This document shows positions 11,560 to 23,649 of a DNA stretch of 64,000 nt, in pieces. Source of the stretch: Solen grandis. Its lineage: Eukaryota; Mollusca; Bivalvia; Adapedonta; Solenidae. Position numbers and translations under genes: made by a program. The DNA lies in NCBI GenBank assembly GCA_021229015.1, contig CM037782.1, positions 57,905,518 to 57,969,517 of the forward strand, read 5' to 3'. Each line of letters starts with the position of its first letter. The stretch's first letter is position 1. Under the pieces are notes generated by a model, which was not told the origin of the DNA, searched no databases, and saw only the letters and a program-made list of their open reading frames with translations.

Positions 11560-11955
11560 AGTTTTCCCCGGTACCTCAATGGCTCGCCACTGTTTGCCGA
11601 TTTGTTTACGGCTCACACTTTTCCATCTGATTATAGGAAAACAGTTTAATATAATCCACACTCATGCTGGGCTTGCCGAGATAAAGAAAAAGTTTAAAAC
11701 CGAATTGTTTACTTACTGGGACACGAATGAAAACTACTGTGTTGGTTCAATTCAGCAGTGAAGTGTTGCTTTTGCTTCGCACACGTGAAATAATTTTAAG
11801 GATATTCAGATAAATAGTACACTAGTTTAGAAGTGATATTTAAAGTGTGGATATACAGAGTGCTGGGAGTGTTTACTGGGATTGTTGATTTTTATTTTTA
11901 TTTTGTATACTAGATTTGGATATTTAAATACCTACTTAACAAACTACATTTAAAG
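11560..11955 (+). other. Candidate non-coding first exon (5' UTR)
   Basis: This block is richer in GC and looks less repetitive than its surroundings. It ends in a textbook donor, ACATTTAAAG|GTAAGTCA (exon end 11955). The coding gene downstream needs at least one upstream UTR exon, because an acceptor precedes its start exon at 32464. The pairing is inference: the start of the exon is unknown, and a matching donor can occur by chance. No promoter element was identified with confidence. Confidence 0.25.
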
Positions 11956-12109
11956 GTAAGTCAATGATGTTTTTAATGTACTCTGTATGTATACTTTAAC
12001 ATGATCTACAAATTATTTTACAAATGTATTATAAAAAGAGTTAGTAACAATCTCAAGACACTGGGTTGATGACAAAATGTATTGACCAATGTTTATTACA
12101 GAGACAAAT

Positions 12110-13015
12110 ACAGTGAAACCTCTGAAATAAAACTCACTAGTGGTCTTTATAGAAAGTTTAACTATAGAGATCTGAATAGTGAAGTGGTCTTTATAGTGAG
12201 GTGGTCTATATATGAGAGTTTACTGCAGGGATATAAATAGGGAGCTGGTCTTTATACTGAGGTGGTCTATATGTGAGGGTTAACTGTAGTGATCTGAACA
12301 GTGAGTGGTCTTTATAGTGAGGTGGTCTATATATAAGAGTTTACTGCTGTGATATAAATAGGGACTTGCTCTTTGTACTGAGGTGGTCTATATGTGAGGG
12401 TTAACTGTAGTGGTCTGAACAGTGAGTGGTCTTTATAGTGAGGTGGTCTATATATGAGAGTTTACTGTAGTGCATGGTCTGTATTGTACTGAGGTGGTCT
12501 TACATGAGTTTTATTGCAGTGATCTAAATAGTAAGTGGTATTTATACTGAGGTGGTCTTACATGAGATTTATTGCAGTGATCTAAATAGTAAGTGGTATT
12601 TATACTGAGGTGGTCTTACATGAGATTTATTGCAGTGATCTAAATAGTAAGTGGTATTTATACTGAGGTGGTCTTACATGAGATTTATTGCAGTGATCTA
12701 AATAGTAAGTGGTATTTATACTGAGGTGGTCTTATATGAGATTTATTGCAGTGATCTAAATAGTAAGTGGTCTTTATACTGAGGTGGTCTTACATGAGAT
12801 TTATTGCAGTGATCTAAATAGTAAGTGGTATTTATACTGAGGTAGTCTTACATGAGATTTATTGCAGTGATCTAAATAGTAAGTGGTATTTATACTGAGG
12901 TGGTCTTATATGAGATTTATTGCAGTGATCTAAATAGTAAGTGGTATTTATACTGAGGTAGTCTTACATGAGATTTATTGCAGTGATCTAAATAGTAAGT
13001 GGTATTTATACTAGT
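12110..13015 (+). repeat. Minisatellite array: diverged ~60/121-bp part, then nine near-identical 58-bp units
   Basis: GATCTAAATAGTAAGTGG starts at 12521 and recurs every 58 bp (12579, 12637, 12695, 12753, 12811, 12869, 12927, 12985). Upstream, units of about 60 bp alternate between two types and differ more, giving a roughly 121-bp higher-order period. The key motif is CTGAGGTGGTCTTA. Confidence 0.95.
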
Positions 13016-14141
13016 TGTTTATGTTTTAGAGTTATAATAGTAGTTATCCTAACTTTTATGTAGATGAGCAGTTACTGGGTAAGGCTGCACAGACAGGTAT
13101 ATCATTCAGTGCAAGCTGATCTGGCTTTATGCTTGTCATAAGCATCAGTTACCTGGTGGTTACATGAGATGATGGTCTTTGTGAATCAAATTAACACAAT
13201 GGACACCTGCTCTCATTGGAATTTATTTTAAAAGAACTGCGATGTATATGACAGCAGTGGTTTGATATTGAATAGAGGGGAATATTTTGTCTCTCTTTTG
13301 AACACTATATTACAGTGGAACAAAAGGGTCACAGCAAGCTCGCTGTGAACGTGCATATTTGTGGGTATAGTTTTGTAGAATTAGTGGTGCAGTACACTGA
13401 CTTTACAGAACGGATTGTTTGTTGTGTTTGGATATAAATGACATAGCATGCTGTGCCAGTATTGATATATAATATAAACAACTGATATCCAAAGTGGATA
13501 TCAACAGGTATAAACTGGATGTATTGTGTGTATTTAGCAATGCAAACAGTGTCATAAGTTTTTATTTCTGCTCAATTTTGCACTCTCCAGCAAATTAGGC
13601 ATGAACTATTTGTTATATCATTGTACTGTTATGCTATTGAAGGAATTTTTCTAGGTGTCACTCTAAATTGGCACAAGGAATAGATTACCAATAAATTCTG
13701 ACACAAATTGATGTGGAAAATTGCATTGTATCCAAGTTTATTGAGTCTGTTAAGCATTTAACTTGTCACGCTAATTTGTCTGCCAAAGATATTTTTTTTT
13801 GTTCTATAATAAATAAATTTGCCGATTTATCATTGAACTATGTAAAATAAATGATAATTAATTAGGTATCCAAATTGGTTTGGGAAGCTTGATCAAAGAG
13901 AATAAGATATGAATAATGATACATTCTTTTGTGACTTACTTAATGGTAATGTTCAGTGTTCAGGTAATGGTAACATTTTATATATAAATCATAGTATACA
14001 ATAGTGAAACAAATGAATATATACTGAAATATTAAATATGTAAGTATGATACCAAAGTTCTTTATGATGAAAATGTTATTTTCCAATATATAATGTCCAG
14101 TACTTCACTGACATTTTTCTTTCTCTTTTGGAGTTCACTAG
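13016..14141. other. No feature recognised
   Basis: AT-rich. It has a few short inverted motifs but no supportable gene or element boundary. Confidence 0.4.
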
Positions 14142-14290
14142 CTGTCACAGTATTTCATCTATATAGCGATGTCCTGATCTAGCCATGGGTTGATGAAGAC
14201 AAGCTGAAAGGCTTCCTCACATGAAAAATCTTAGGTGACCTGACCGGGGCTCAAACTCTTAGAGCTGAGAGCCAACATGATCTCAGAAAA
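14142..14290 (-). repeat. Degenerate copy of the SINE at 9857-10112
   Basis: It shares 'CACAGTATTTCA', 'ATAT..AGTGA.GTCC'-type spacing, 'GGCTTCCTCACATGAAAA' and an eroded B-box (GGGGCTCAAACTC), in the same order and strand. Confidence 0.6.
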
Positions 14291-14330
14291 TGCTGCATTT
14301 AAAACACCAATATAGAGATCTAATAGACTT

Positions 14331-15656
14331 TTTATACCCCCACAAATGAAATTTGGGGGGTATATAGGAGTCACCCTGTCGGTCGGTCGGTCGGTCGGTC
14401 GGTCCGGCGGTTGGTCTACAAATATTTGTCTGGAGCATTTCTCCAAAACTAGTACTAGTTGATGAAACTTCATAGTAGATGACTTATGAGAGGAAGTGCA
14501 TGCAAAGAACATAACTCTGCATGTATTTTGAAAGGAGTTATTGCCCTTTGTCATTTTTAATCTTTTGATTTTGTCCGGACCATAACTCCAATACTAAAGT
14601 AGCTAGGTTGATGAAACTTCATATGTAGATTGATCTTGATGAGAGGAAGTGCAGTGCACAAGAACCATAACTCTGCATGTATTTTGAAAGGAGTTATTGC
14701 CCTTTGTCATTTTTAATCTTTTGATTTTGTCCGGAGCATAACTCCAATACTAAAGTAGCTAGGTTGATGAAACTTCATATGTAGATTGATCTTGATGAGA
14801 GGAAGTGCAGTGCATAAGAACCATAACTCTACATGTTTTTTAAAGGAGTTATTCCCCTTTGTTAATTTTTGTCTTTTGATTTTGTCCGGAGCATTTCTCC
14901 AAAACTACTGTACTTATGTTGATCAAACTTCATATGTAGATAGACCTTTATGAGAGGAAGTGCAGTGCCTAAGAACCATAACTCTGCATGTATTTTGAAA
15001 GGAGTTATTGCCTTTGTCATTTTTAATCTTTTGATTTTGTCCGGACATAACTCCAATACTAAAGTAGCTAGGTTGATGAAATGATAGAGGAAGTGCAGTG
15101 CAAAAACCAATTTAATCTTTTGATTTTGTCCGGAGCAAAAATACTAAAGTAGCTAGGTTGATGAAACTTCATATGTAGATTGATCTTGATAGAGAAGTGC
15201 AGTGCATAAGAAAACCACAATGTAAATTCTTAAAGACAGGTTTTTGCAAACAATAAATATGGATGTGAACCATAATTAGACTGCATTTTTATTCTCCTCA
15301 GCTACAGATCTTGGGGGCAAATTGTTTCTTTCTGTGTGTCTGTATGTGTGTCTCTCTGTCTATCTGTCTGTCTGTCAAAACTTTTTAGCATTGTCCAAAA
15401 CTTTTGAACCATTGCTCACACTAACTTTAAACCTTACATACATGTAGTCTTTCACTCACGCAAACTTTTGAAACTGTATTCCTACACATGACAGACTTCC
15501 GGTGTGGGTATTGATCACCTTTAGTGATAATATTTTTTTTTGGTATGCTTATAAGCCCAAATCCTATGTGTGAACATTCGTTTTATGTGTCATGTGAATA
15601 CATCCTGTGTCAAAGATGGGGGTGGGGGTATGAATCACCTTCAGTGATAGTTCTAG
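14331..15656 (+). mobile_element. Pearl-like tandem-core element, second copy
   Basis: The 5' end TTATACCCCC...GGGGGGTATATAGGAGTC leads into about five TCGG units (14379-14402). The core has a roughly 155-bp period: TTGTCCGGA/C falls at 14571, 14727, 14882 and 15037, then a shortened 89-bp unit follows. A decayed 3' end lies at about 15512-15530, and a better one ends at CTAG 15653-15656. The CTGT/GTCTGT-rich stretch at 15330-15380 may be a second nested 5' part. There is no coding capacity. Confidence 0.7.
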
Positions 15657-16226
15657 TTATTTCTGATACAGTACAAACTATAACCACATGATGTAATGAT
15701 TTTTCCCTACACAATCAATTAAAGGTGGATTCCTGCTTGGGTTTTTTTAAGTCTGACAGATAAACATTTTGTAAGCATGAGCTTGTATATATAATTACAA
15801 CCTATCATTTTCTTAAATCGTAGATCTATATTCCAAACACCACCAAATATTTCGCATTTCAGAATTTTTTACAATTAAATCCAAAAGATCACAAAATGAA
15901 CTTAATGATAACATGAAACTGACCTATTAAGAAAAATTCTGACAGATTTAAATGAAACTGTTTATCTACCTTTAGATCAGAGAGTTGTGGTCACATCTCC
16001 TGGATACTGCGGCATCTCTCACCATCTGTTGCAGCTTCCTGCCAACACCTGGTCATTCATCACTATGGCAACAAAGTATGGGCAGGAGTTGTTGCTCAGC
16101 CTACATTTTTTCATAGTAGCATTTTAATTTGGAGAAGACATGCACATGACTTAGCCCATAATTATATTAAAATATATATAGTCTTAAAAGCTTACACTCC
16201 CTTCTGATAAAAAATGCTTATTTTCT
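15657..16226. other. No feature recognised
   Basis: No gene or repeat boundary that I can support. Confidence 0.4.
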
Positions 16227-16441
16227 TTAACCCTTTCACTCATATAGACTCATTTTGACGCCCTCAATAGGTATCACATAAAGCCTGATCTGCAGAAAAT
16301 CACAGTTAAACCTTACCAAATTTAATTACAAAATCCTCATTTCCAGACCACTGAGGAGCAGCGAACAGCATAAAACCTGATCTGGTTTTATGCTGTTCGC
16401 ATAGGTCTTTTCATGGTGTCCTCTATGAGGGAAAGGGTTAA
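16227..16441 (+). mobile_element. TTAA-type MITE, family 1, palindrome tip deleted
   Basis: It is bounded by TTAA (16227-16230 and 16438-16441) with CCCTTTCAC...GAGGGAAAGGG ends. It is 215 bp rather than about 242 bp because the tip of the internal palindrome is missing: 'AAACCTGATCTGG' joins directly. Confidence 0.9.
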
Positions 16442-19235
16442 ACAAGGTCGTGACAAAGTAGATTGCTACAACGGTGACTATTTTCTGCCTGAAGAGGGTG
16501 GCAAATAATTAATACAAGTTACAACATATTAATGATGAAATAACAATCATTAGCAAAGATCTGTTATCTATCATGGAACAAAATACACAGTTAATATATT
16601 TGATAATGAGGAGCGTAGTTATGAAACGTTGTTGATAAATGAATTGCGCATACTAAATGCGTGATACACAAATTTCCCTAATCTCAATAAATCTAACCTA
16701 TTAGAAGATTGCATCAATTGACAAAATTTTACAAAGCTTGGTCTGTTACAATAGTATTTATTAATATATTGATTACTTAGGTCTCTACATAAAGGACATT
16801 TAAATATAAAATGGAATTAATACATAGTGTCTTTCCATTCTTGTATCTTTATTATTTTCCTGTCTATATCCAAAGCTTTATGATTCTCAGTTGAATAATT
16901 TTATTGATTTTGTAAGAAGAAAATCACACTTGCCTCGAATTTTATTTGGATCATTGTTTATTTATTTGAGTTTCAAATTCTGATTGATTAGTTAACTTAA
17001 GATTAATGATGATTTTCGATGGGAACAGTGGGTTTATTTGAATGTTTATTTCAAGGAAGAAAGCAGTACTAGAGACAGAGTGTCTACATGTAAAATATAG
17101 CACTCTCCCCCTCTCTCTCTCTCTCCACACATTCATTCTCTTCAATGATAGAATTTGAATATAAACACCAATGTCAAAAACAGGAGCTCCTTAAGCTTCA
17201 TTACTCTTACCAGTGAGGAATGCAATAGCTTCATCATTAGTTGCATTAAGATCTGTTTCATGTTGGTCAAGTGCAGTGACTTTCATCTCTATCATCTATC
17301 ATTTCATCAAATGACTTTTAAACCAGTTTGATAAACTTGCCAGTCATCCTGGTTTTATGTGGATTCTCAGGCCTGTATTGAATCTACTCAGGCCACAACT
17401 TTCTTGTAGTTTGACACCATTTTAAAACAAAGTTGTCAGAACATACTTGGAATTCCTTGATTTGTTTGTGAATGAAATACCTATAACACTAATATTTGGG
17501 ATCACTGGATCTTTATATCAGCTGTTACCTAACTGCTTTTTCATCTGTGTCTTTGGTTTTACAGGGTGTTAAAGGAGATTTTGTTTCAATAGAGAGAAAT
17601 ATACCTCTTAGGTATACTAAGATAAGATACAAAATTATGATAAGTATCTAGGATTAAATGGAAAATAAATTTGATGATATGAAAGTTACAGATATTCCGT
17701 CAAGCAGGAGGGATTTGTCTCAAGTGTTAGAACTTGTTCTCAAGTATGTAGGTCTGGTTGTATGGATGTTTGCCTTTGGAGCGGGAGGTTTGTGGGTTGA
17801 TCTTCGGCTGTGAGGTATATAAAACTTCTTGGTAATGTTGCTTACAGAAAACTTCTTAAAATTGGTTATACATCCAGATGGGCTATTTAGAAATCACCCA
17901 TGCTGTTCTGCCCCATCCTGTTTATAAATGCCAGGTCCTGCTTTACTGTTAAATATTTTCCAGTATAATAAGTTAAGGTCATGTAGCTAGAATAATTTTT
18001 TAGATGAAGGCCATCAAGGTACAGAGGGGTATACTTCTAAAATGAATAAACAAGAACAAAGCTTGTGATTGACACATGTTTGTCATCAGTTGCAAGTTTG
18101 CTGAAATGAACTACATAAATTAAAAAAAAAACTGCCAGTTTTTTTAACTTAAAAAATATGCGAAGTAACTTCAAATCATGATAATTATGAAAGCGATAAA
18201 ATTGAATTAATAAAAACCACATCCAAAATTCCATGAGGAAGTTAACTTTCAAATAGCAATGATGGATAACCATTGATACCATACTTTCCTCATGAGCAGT
18301 GTTGGAAATGGCATTTCATGCAATTATTTACTTGTGCTTTCTGTAGGTTTGACATAAATCTATGTCTTATTACAAAATAACCTGTAATACAATGTGACGG
18401 TCTAAGTACAACATTCTAGAAAGTTCTATACCTGAATATGTGACTTGATATGGTATCATGCCACTTAACAGTGGTCAGATACTTACTGGTTTTTTTTTCC
18501 CCTCAATTTTCCTTTCTCAAACAACAGTTTATTTCTGGCAATGCACCTCAAAACATACAACAAATTACACATATGACACTCAGGTTAATACCCTTATTCA
18601 GTTTTGGATGAATTGGCAGATTCCTCTATAATGCAAATTGTGAATATTAATACTTGCTGACATAAAGGCCTGTACAAATTATCCCTGGGAAAGTTGCTAT
18701 ATACCTTACGCAAATGAACTTTTCTCACTAGGAGCATTAAAGCCCATTGCATTCTAGCACGTAATAAGTACAGTGATTACGATCGTGTAAGACACCTACT
18801 TGAATCCTAAATCATCCTTAAAATGAATCTCAGTAATTACTCAGCATGTGGATCCTAGGATGTACTTTCGCTGCCCATGTTGATGTGAATTACTCACAGT
18901 AGTTAACATAAATGCACCATGAACAATAAAATACCTTGAAAAGATTTGTAATCTTGTGAATATATGAGAATTTAAGTGAACCATGCTTGATTTAGATTAA
19001 TTTGATAACAAATTTACATCATAAATACATTTTTAAGTTTTACATTTTGGAAAGTTTAAAACTATAGTAGATAAGTTTATTTAGTAATTAAATGGCTTAC
19101 ACTCTTTTTCCTACAGTTTTACCAACTACGTAAATGAATCTTCTGCAAGCATTTCACAGACTTTTCACTTGACCAAAGATAATTGATTTCTATAAATCAC
19201 AGATGATTTTGCTGAGCTCAAACAACAAACAACAC
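16442..19235. other. Unassigned
   Basis: Long AT-rich stretch. A tRNA-like fragment may lie near 17740-17810, and 'GGTATCATGCCAC' near 18452 recalls the SINE body at 19236-19541. No gene is supported. Confidence 0.4.
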
Positions 19236-19541
19236 CGTCCCCGGTGGCCGAATGGTTAGAGCGTCCACCTCGGGAGCAGGAAGTTGTGGGTTTGATCCCC
19301 GGCCCGATATACCAAAGTCATAAAAAATGGTACAGTTATAGCTCCCTTGCTTGGCACTCAGCATATTAGGGTAGTTGCAGGACTGGTTGGCTTGGTGTCA
19401 GGATAGTGTGACTGGGTGTGGTATCATGCCACATGTCTACGGTGTGATACTGCAGTGTGGCAGCACTATATCTGTCTCAAGTAGACATTGTCTCCAAATG
19501 ACTGAAATACTATCGGTGGGACGTTAAACCCAACAAACAAA
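19236..19541 (+). mobile_element. tRNA-derived SINE with conserved 3' tail
   Basis: The head has an A-box-like GGTGGCCGAATGGTTAGAG and a B-box-like GTGGGTTTGATCCCC. The body carries 'GGTATCATGCCACATG'. The 3' tail is 'GACTGAAATACTATCGG', 'ACGTTAAACCC' and AACAAACAAACA. This tail type is common in molluscan SINEs (V-SINE/RUDI-like is possible; that label is inference). Decayed copies are at 44228-44340 and 63828-63965. Confidence 0.8.
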
Positions 19542-19865
19542 CAGCAAACCAGTAGTTTTTTTAACACATTCCAACACTAAAACTAACCTTGGTCAATGAC
19601 TGGACATTATATTGAAAGATTAAATTGGGTCAGATTTTTATACCTGTATTTTACAATGAAGAAGATGGACATATAGAAATCCTTGTATTGTTGCTTCCTG
19701 GCGGTCACATTATATACAAAAGGTTCAATATCTTTTCGTGATGTTGAGCTCAGTTTAAACTCTTTAAACATCAATTTGTTAACATGTTCTTCCCACTTAT
19801 ATTCATCACTCTAAATAGTTCCTGGGTTTAACCAGTACTTTAAACGTGGGTATATCATAATATAT

Positions 19866-19942
19866 TCTTGCCCCCAAAGGGATTTGAACCCAGAACCTTG
19901 ATATCCGCAGTCATGTTCATTACCTCTGGACCACAGTCATAC
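19866..19942 (-). repeat. tRNA-like SINE head
   Basis: On the minus strand, 'GTGGTCCAGAGGTAATG' precedes the B-box TGGGTTCAAATCCC, spaced as in a tRNA. The acceptor ends do not pair, so it is a SINE fragment or pseudogene. The solo pearl-like 3' end at about 19988-20024 follows on the plus strand. Confidence 0.55.
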
Positions 19943-20025
19943 CTTTCATGGACCAAGGCATCCATATTGTTCAGTCAAGGCTGTAAAGCAGGGGTATTCA
20001 TCACTTTCAGTGAAAGCTCTAGTTT

Positions 20026-21840
20026 CATTTCCTTAGTTGGGCTGCAAGAGGGATACGTGCATGTTGTAAGAAATTGGAAAAAAAAGAAATATGCAAGGAA
20101 AAGCAAAATCAAGGTTAATCATCATAAAGTCGATGTCTGTATCTTAATTGGCCAATCATTTTAATGTAAGCATCTGGCTGTAGTCCTGGTGCCTGTCATT
20201 CATCTTTGAAGCCAGAATCTGGTCTTTAATATATCTCTTTGATGAAGAATACTAAATGAATAATACTACTGTAAGTCTGCTTAACATACATCCTGCTAAC
20301 TTTTGAAAGTTCAGTGTCATTAAAGGTCACTCACACCCTGTTTGACCAGTGGTTCATGTTGAATAGTGGTATTTCATTGTCTGGATATTGTTTTTCTACA
20401 GTTATTTCATTTGCTGTGTCATCATTACTAAGGTTACAAAAAGTGTCCAGATTGTGATCCTGTTGGATACTTGCTTCCAACACGCAGTTTATTTCTGTTA
20501 TCCTAATTCAATTTCATATTTTTACAACTATTTTATCCTTATTGATATGTAAAATAGGAAAGATAAAGGTAAAATAAAGCTTTTCTATACAGGCCTGATT
20601 TATTTACGCAAGAAACACAACTTTTTTCTTTGGCCTTTTTTTCTCTATCCTTTTTAGACAACCCTTCCCTTACCCATTGATGCCTGGGTCTGTTTTTATT
20701 GAATTTCATACAAAACAGTCTCTGTATGAGCAAATTCCACAAATGTACAGAAGTATTAACCTTCTGATTTTTCTTCCCAAAAAGTGGTTAGTTTGTGCAA
20801 TGCAGGGTAATAAATCACCTTTCTTTCTATTTTATTATATAAATAAGTAATCAGTAAATACTATAATGTAGGGTAACATTTATAACTAAGATCGAATTTG
20901 TTTGTACAAAGTTTAGTGAACCCCTTGCTCCCTTAATCTTTTGATAACTGTCTGTCTCTACCCCTTCTCTCATTTTTCATCTCTACTTTCCATTCTTATT
21001 TTTCAATGCTCATTACTTACTGTAAAATGACCGAATACTACCTTTCATGACATATTCATAAAACGGCTTTCAAATACAAATCAGGTGTTTTTTATGTGAC
21101 AGATGGCTTAAAGGAGCAAGTTAATAAATAAAAGGTGCAAAAGGTCTTGCGTAACGCTTTTATGTCACCTGGCTTAGGTTGGGGATTTAAGTAAATTGGC
21201 GTACATATCACTGGTTCCCAGTCTAATCATACTTAGCTTATCTGAAATCTTGTAAGCTTCCAAAGTCAATATTTTGAACAAACATTCATCCAATAAATGT
21301 ATTATTAGTGGACGGGGTATCGTATTTACCTTGCAGAGAAGCCTGGACAAAGTGAATAATTTCTGTGGATTAACACTTTTATGTTTTCTACCATGTATCA
21401 ATACATTTCATGTATGTTCAACATTACCCAAGCCATTGGAGTGTTGATCATTTGACACATTGTGAGAAGATCAAGAGTCAATCAGGCTTGGATTAAGATT
21501 GCGATACTGTCAAAAAGTGTGATGTAATAGAAAGTGTGGGGTACAATTGGGTTGTGGGCATGGTTATAAAGTGTGATATATAGCAGGATTTGGGGGTGGA
21601 ATGGGTTGTTGGCATTGTTTATATGTGTGATATATAAAAGAACTGGTGTGGGCTACTGGGATGTATTGAAAGTGGTTATTTTAGAAGGTGGGTATTTTTT
21701 TTAAGGTAAAATATTTGATTTGTTTATGTTATTTTTACTCTCCCTCTTTTCATGCCCCTTTCTGCTGTAGAAGAGTATGAAGGAATAAAATCCTTATTAT
21801 AATACCGTCATCATTGTATTCATCATCATCACTATCGCTA
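20026..21840. other. No feature recognised
   Basis: AT-rich. Short open frames lack splice context or recognisable domains. Confidence 0.4.
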
Positions 21841-21844
21841 TCGC

Positions 21845-21846
<2 letters not shown>

Positions 21847-21880
<34 letters not shown>

Positions 21881-21969
21881 TTAAAGCCTCATCAATAGCA
21901 ACTTTGATATTTAAAAATCAAATATCATTCACAATTACACATAGTTTGAACAGAACATTTTTTTATTTA

Positions 21970-22010
<41 letters not shown>
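21847..22010 (+). repeat. Two ATC microsatellites
   Basis: Pure (ATC)n tracts lie at about 21847-21878 and 21971-22010, separated by non-repetitive sequence. Confidence 0.95.
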
Positions 22011-22424
22011 ATGTTAGTGATGAAGATAAAGAAAGACCTAAACTTAAGTTACAGGTATATATACTAAAAAAACAGAAATCAGCAAGAAACAATACATGCT
22101 TAAAGGGTCAACACTATTCAAGCCGACATGGGTGGTTAACCTTGCACTTAACTTCCCTTACTCTGCCAAGACAATTTCCCGCAGTCATCCAAGAACAATA
22201 AACCTGTTCTGAACCATGTTAAATATCTACCCTCACAGTTGTTTAACACTGGGCAACTGACCCCTTACATTCCTGCCACCGTATCAGATGAAGCTTATTG
22301 TTTTCATTGTTGGCAAGGTCTTAACCATATCATTAGTAATAAGCCTTTCTGTCAAGGGCATGAGTCTCCTTGAGATGTTTGGTGGCTGGTGTTTTTTCCG
22401 CTTTCATTGAAATTTTACATGATT

Positions 22425-22755
22425 CTGCTACTGACATATTATACAGCTAGTGACCTAATATACAGCTAGTGACATACAGCTACTGACATATATAGCTAGT
22501 GACATCTTATACAGCTAGTGATATATTATATAGCTAGTGACTTAATATACAGCTAGTGACATATTATGCAGCTTAGAAGTGACTTAATATATAGCTAGTG
22601 ACATATTATGCAGCTTAGAAGTGACTTAATATATAGCTAGTGAATTAATATACAGCTAGTGACTTATTATACAGCTAGTGACTTAATATACATCTAGTGA
22701 CATACAGCTAATGACATATTACACAGCTAGTGACATATAATACAGCTAGTGACAA
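22425..22755 (+). repeat. Minisatellite, about 20-bp unit
   Basis: Around fifteen variants of 'TATACAGCTAGTGACATAT' or 'ACAGCTAGTGACTTAATA' occur in tandem, including a duplicated longer version with 'GCAGCTTAGAAGTGACTTAA'. Confidence 0.9.
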
Positions 22756-22794
22756 ATGCAAGTGTGGATGAGTTTACAAAACTGACCAGTATCT

Positions 22795-22925
22795 ACTTTG
22801 CAGTAGGTTTGACCTGCATAGTGGCTAAGACACTGGCTTTCCATCACTGCAACCCTGGTTTGATCCTTGGTCAGTCAGTCAGGGTTTCAGACTCTGGATA
22901 TCCTCCGGCTATTCTGGTTAAGGAC
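22795..22925 (+). repeat. Probable tRNA-derived SINE fragment
   Basis: 'CATAGTGGCTAAGACACTGG' and 'CCTGGTTTGATCCTTGG' are spaced like A and B boxes of a polymerase III promoter. Confidence 0.45.
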
Positions 22926-23189
22926 TTTTTTAATGGTCAGATACTGATTTCACATTTTGATGATCTAAGTGGGATTCACTATAATTATATATTGATTATA
23001 CAATATGAATTAATGTACAGTTTTAAAGACATTACTTTAGGTTCAAGTCTTGGACTGGTCAGATTTTCCCTCTAGATGGCTTGCTTTTTATTCATACCAC
23101 CACCTGTTGTTATCAGGACATTGCCATGACTGAAACAATGAGTCTCGGTTATACTTTTATTTCTTTGTAGAACTCTGGTTGCCAGAAAA

Positions 23190-23645
23190 GAAAAAGAAAA
23201 TATGAAAACTTTAAAAAGCATCTCCTTCAAAACTACTGGCCAGATTTCAAAATCTTTTGGTACAGATGTTCCTTGGGTAACCCTCTACCAAGATTGCTAA
23301 AATTATTCCGATCTGTGAGAAAACATGGCTGCCAGGGGCAGGGCTAATTTGCCTTATATGTTTATAGTGAAATCTTTAAACAACATCTCCTCTCAAAACG
23401 TTGGATAGACTTTGATAAAACTTGGCAGGGATGATCCTTGGGTGAACCTTTACAAAAGTTGCTAAAATAACTTGATCCATGTAGAAATGCTGGTTTCATT
23501 GGCAATGGAAAGAAATGTATTATGAAAACTTTAAAAATCATCTCCTTTAAAACTACTGGCCAGATTTCATAATATTTTAGTACAGATTTTCCTTGGGTAA
23601 CCATATTCTCAGGTGAGCAATTCAGGGCCTCTTTGGCCCTCATGT
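23190..23645 (-). repeat. Tandem-core element fragment, families D/E relative
   Basis: Three units share 'AAAACTACTGGCCAGATTTCA' in parts, and 'CCTTGGGTAACC'. On the minus strand it begins with GAGGGCCAAAGAGGCCCT and then GCTCACCTGAG, the same type of end as the elements at 53511 and 61061. Confidence 0.65.
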
Positions 23646-23649
23646 TATT

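Noticed and set aside
19236..19310. Possible functional tRNA gene
   Set aside because: A and B boxes are good, but the acceptor and T-stem halves do not pair properly and a SINE body and tail follow.
21814..22017. Ser-rich and Ile-rich open frame
   Set aside because: It is a translation of (ATC)n microsatellites.
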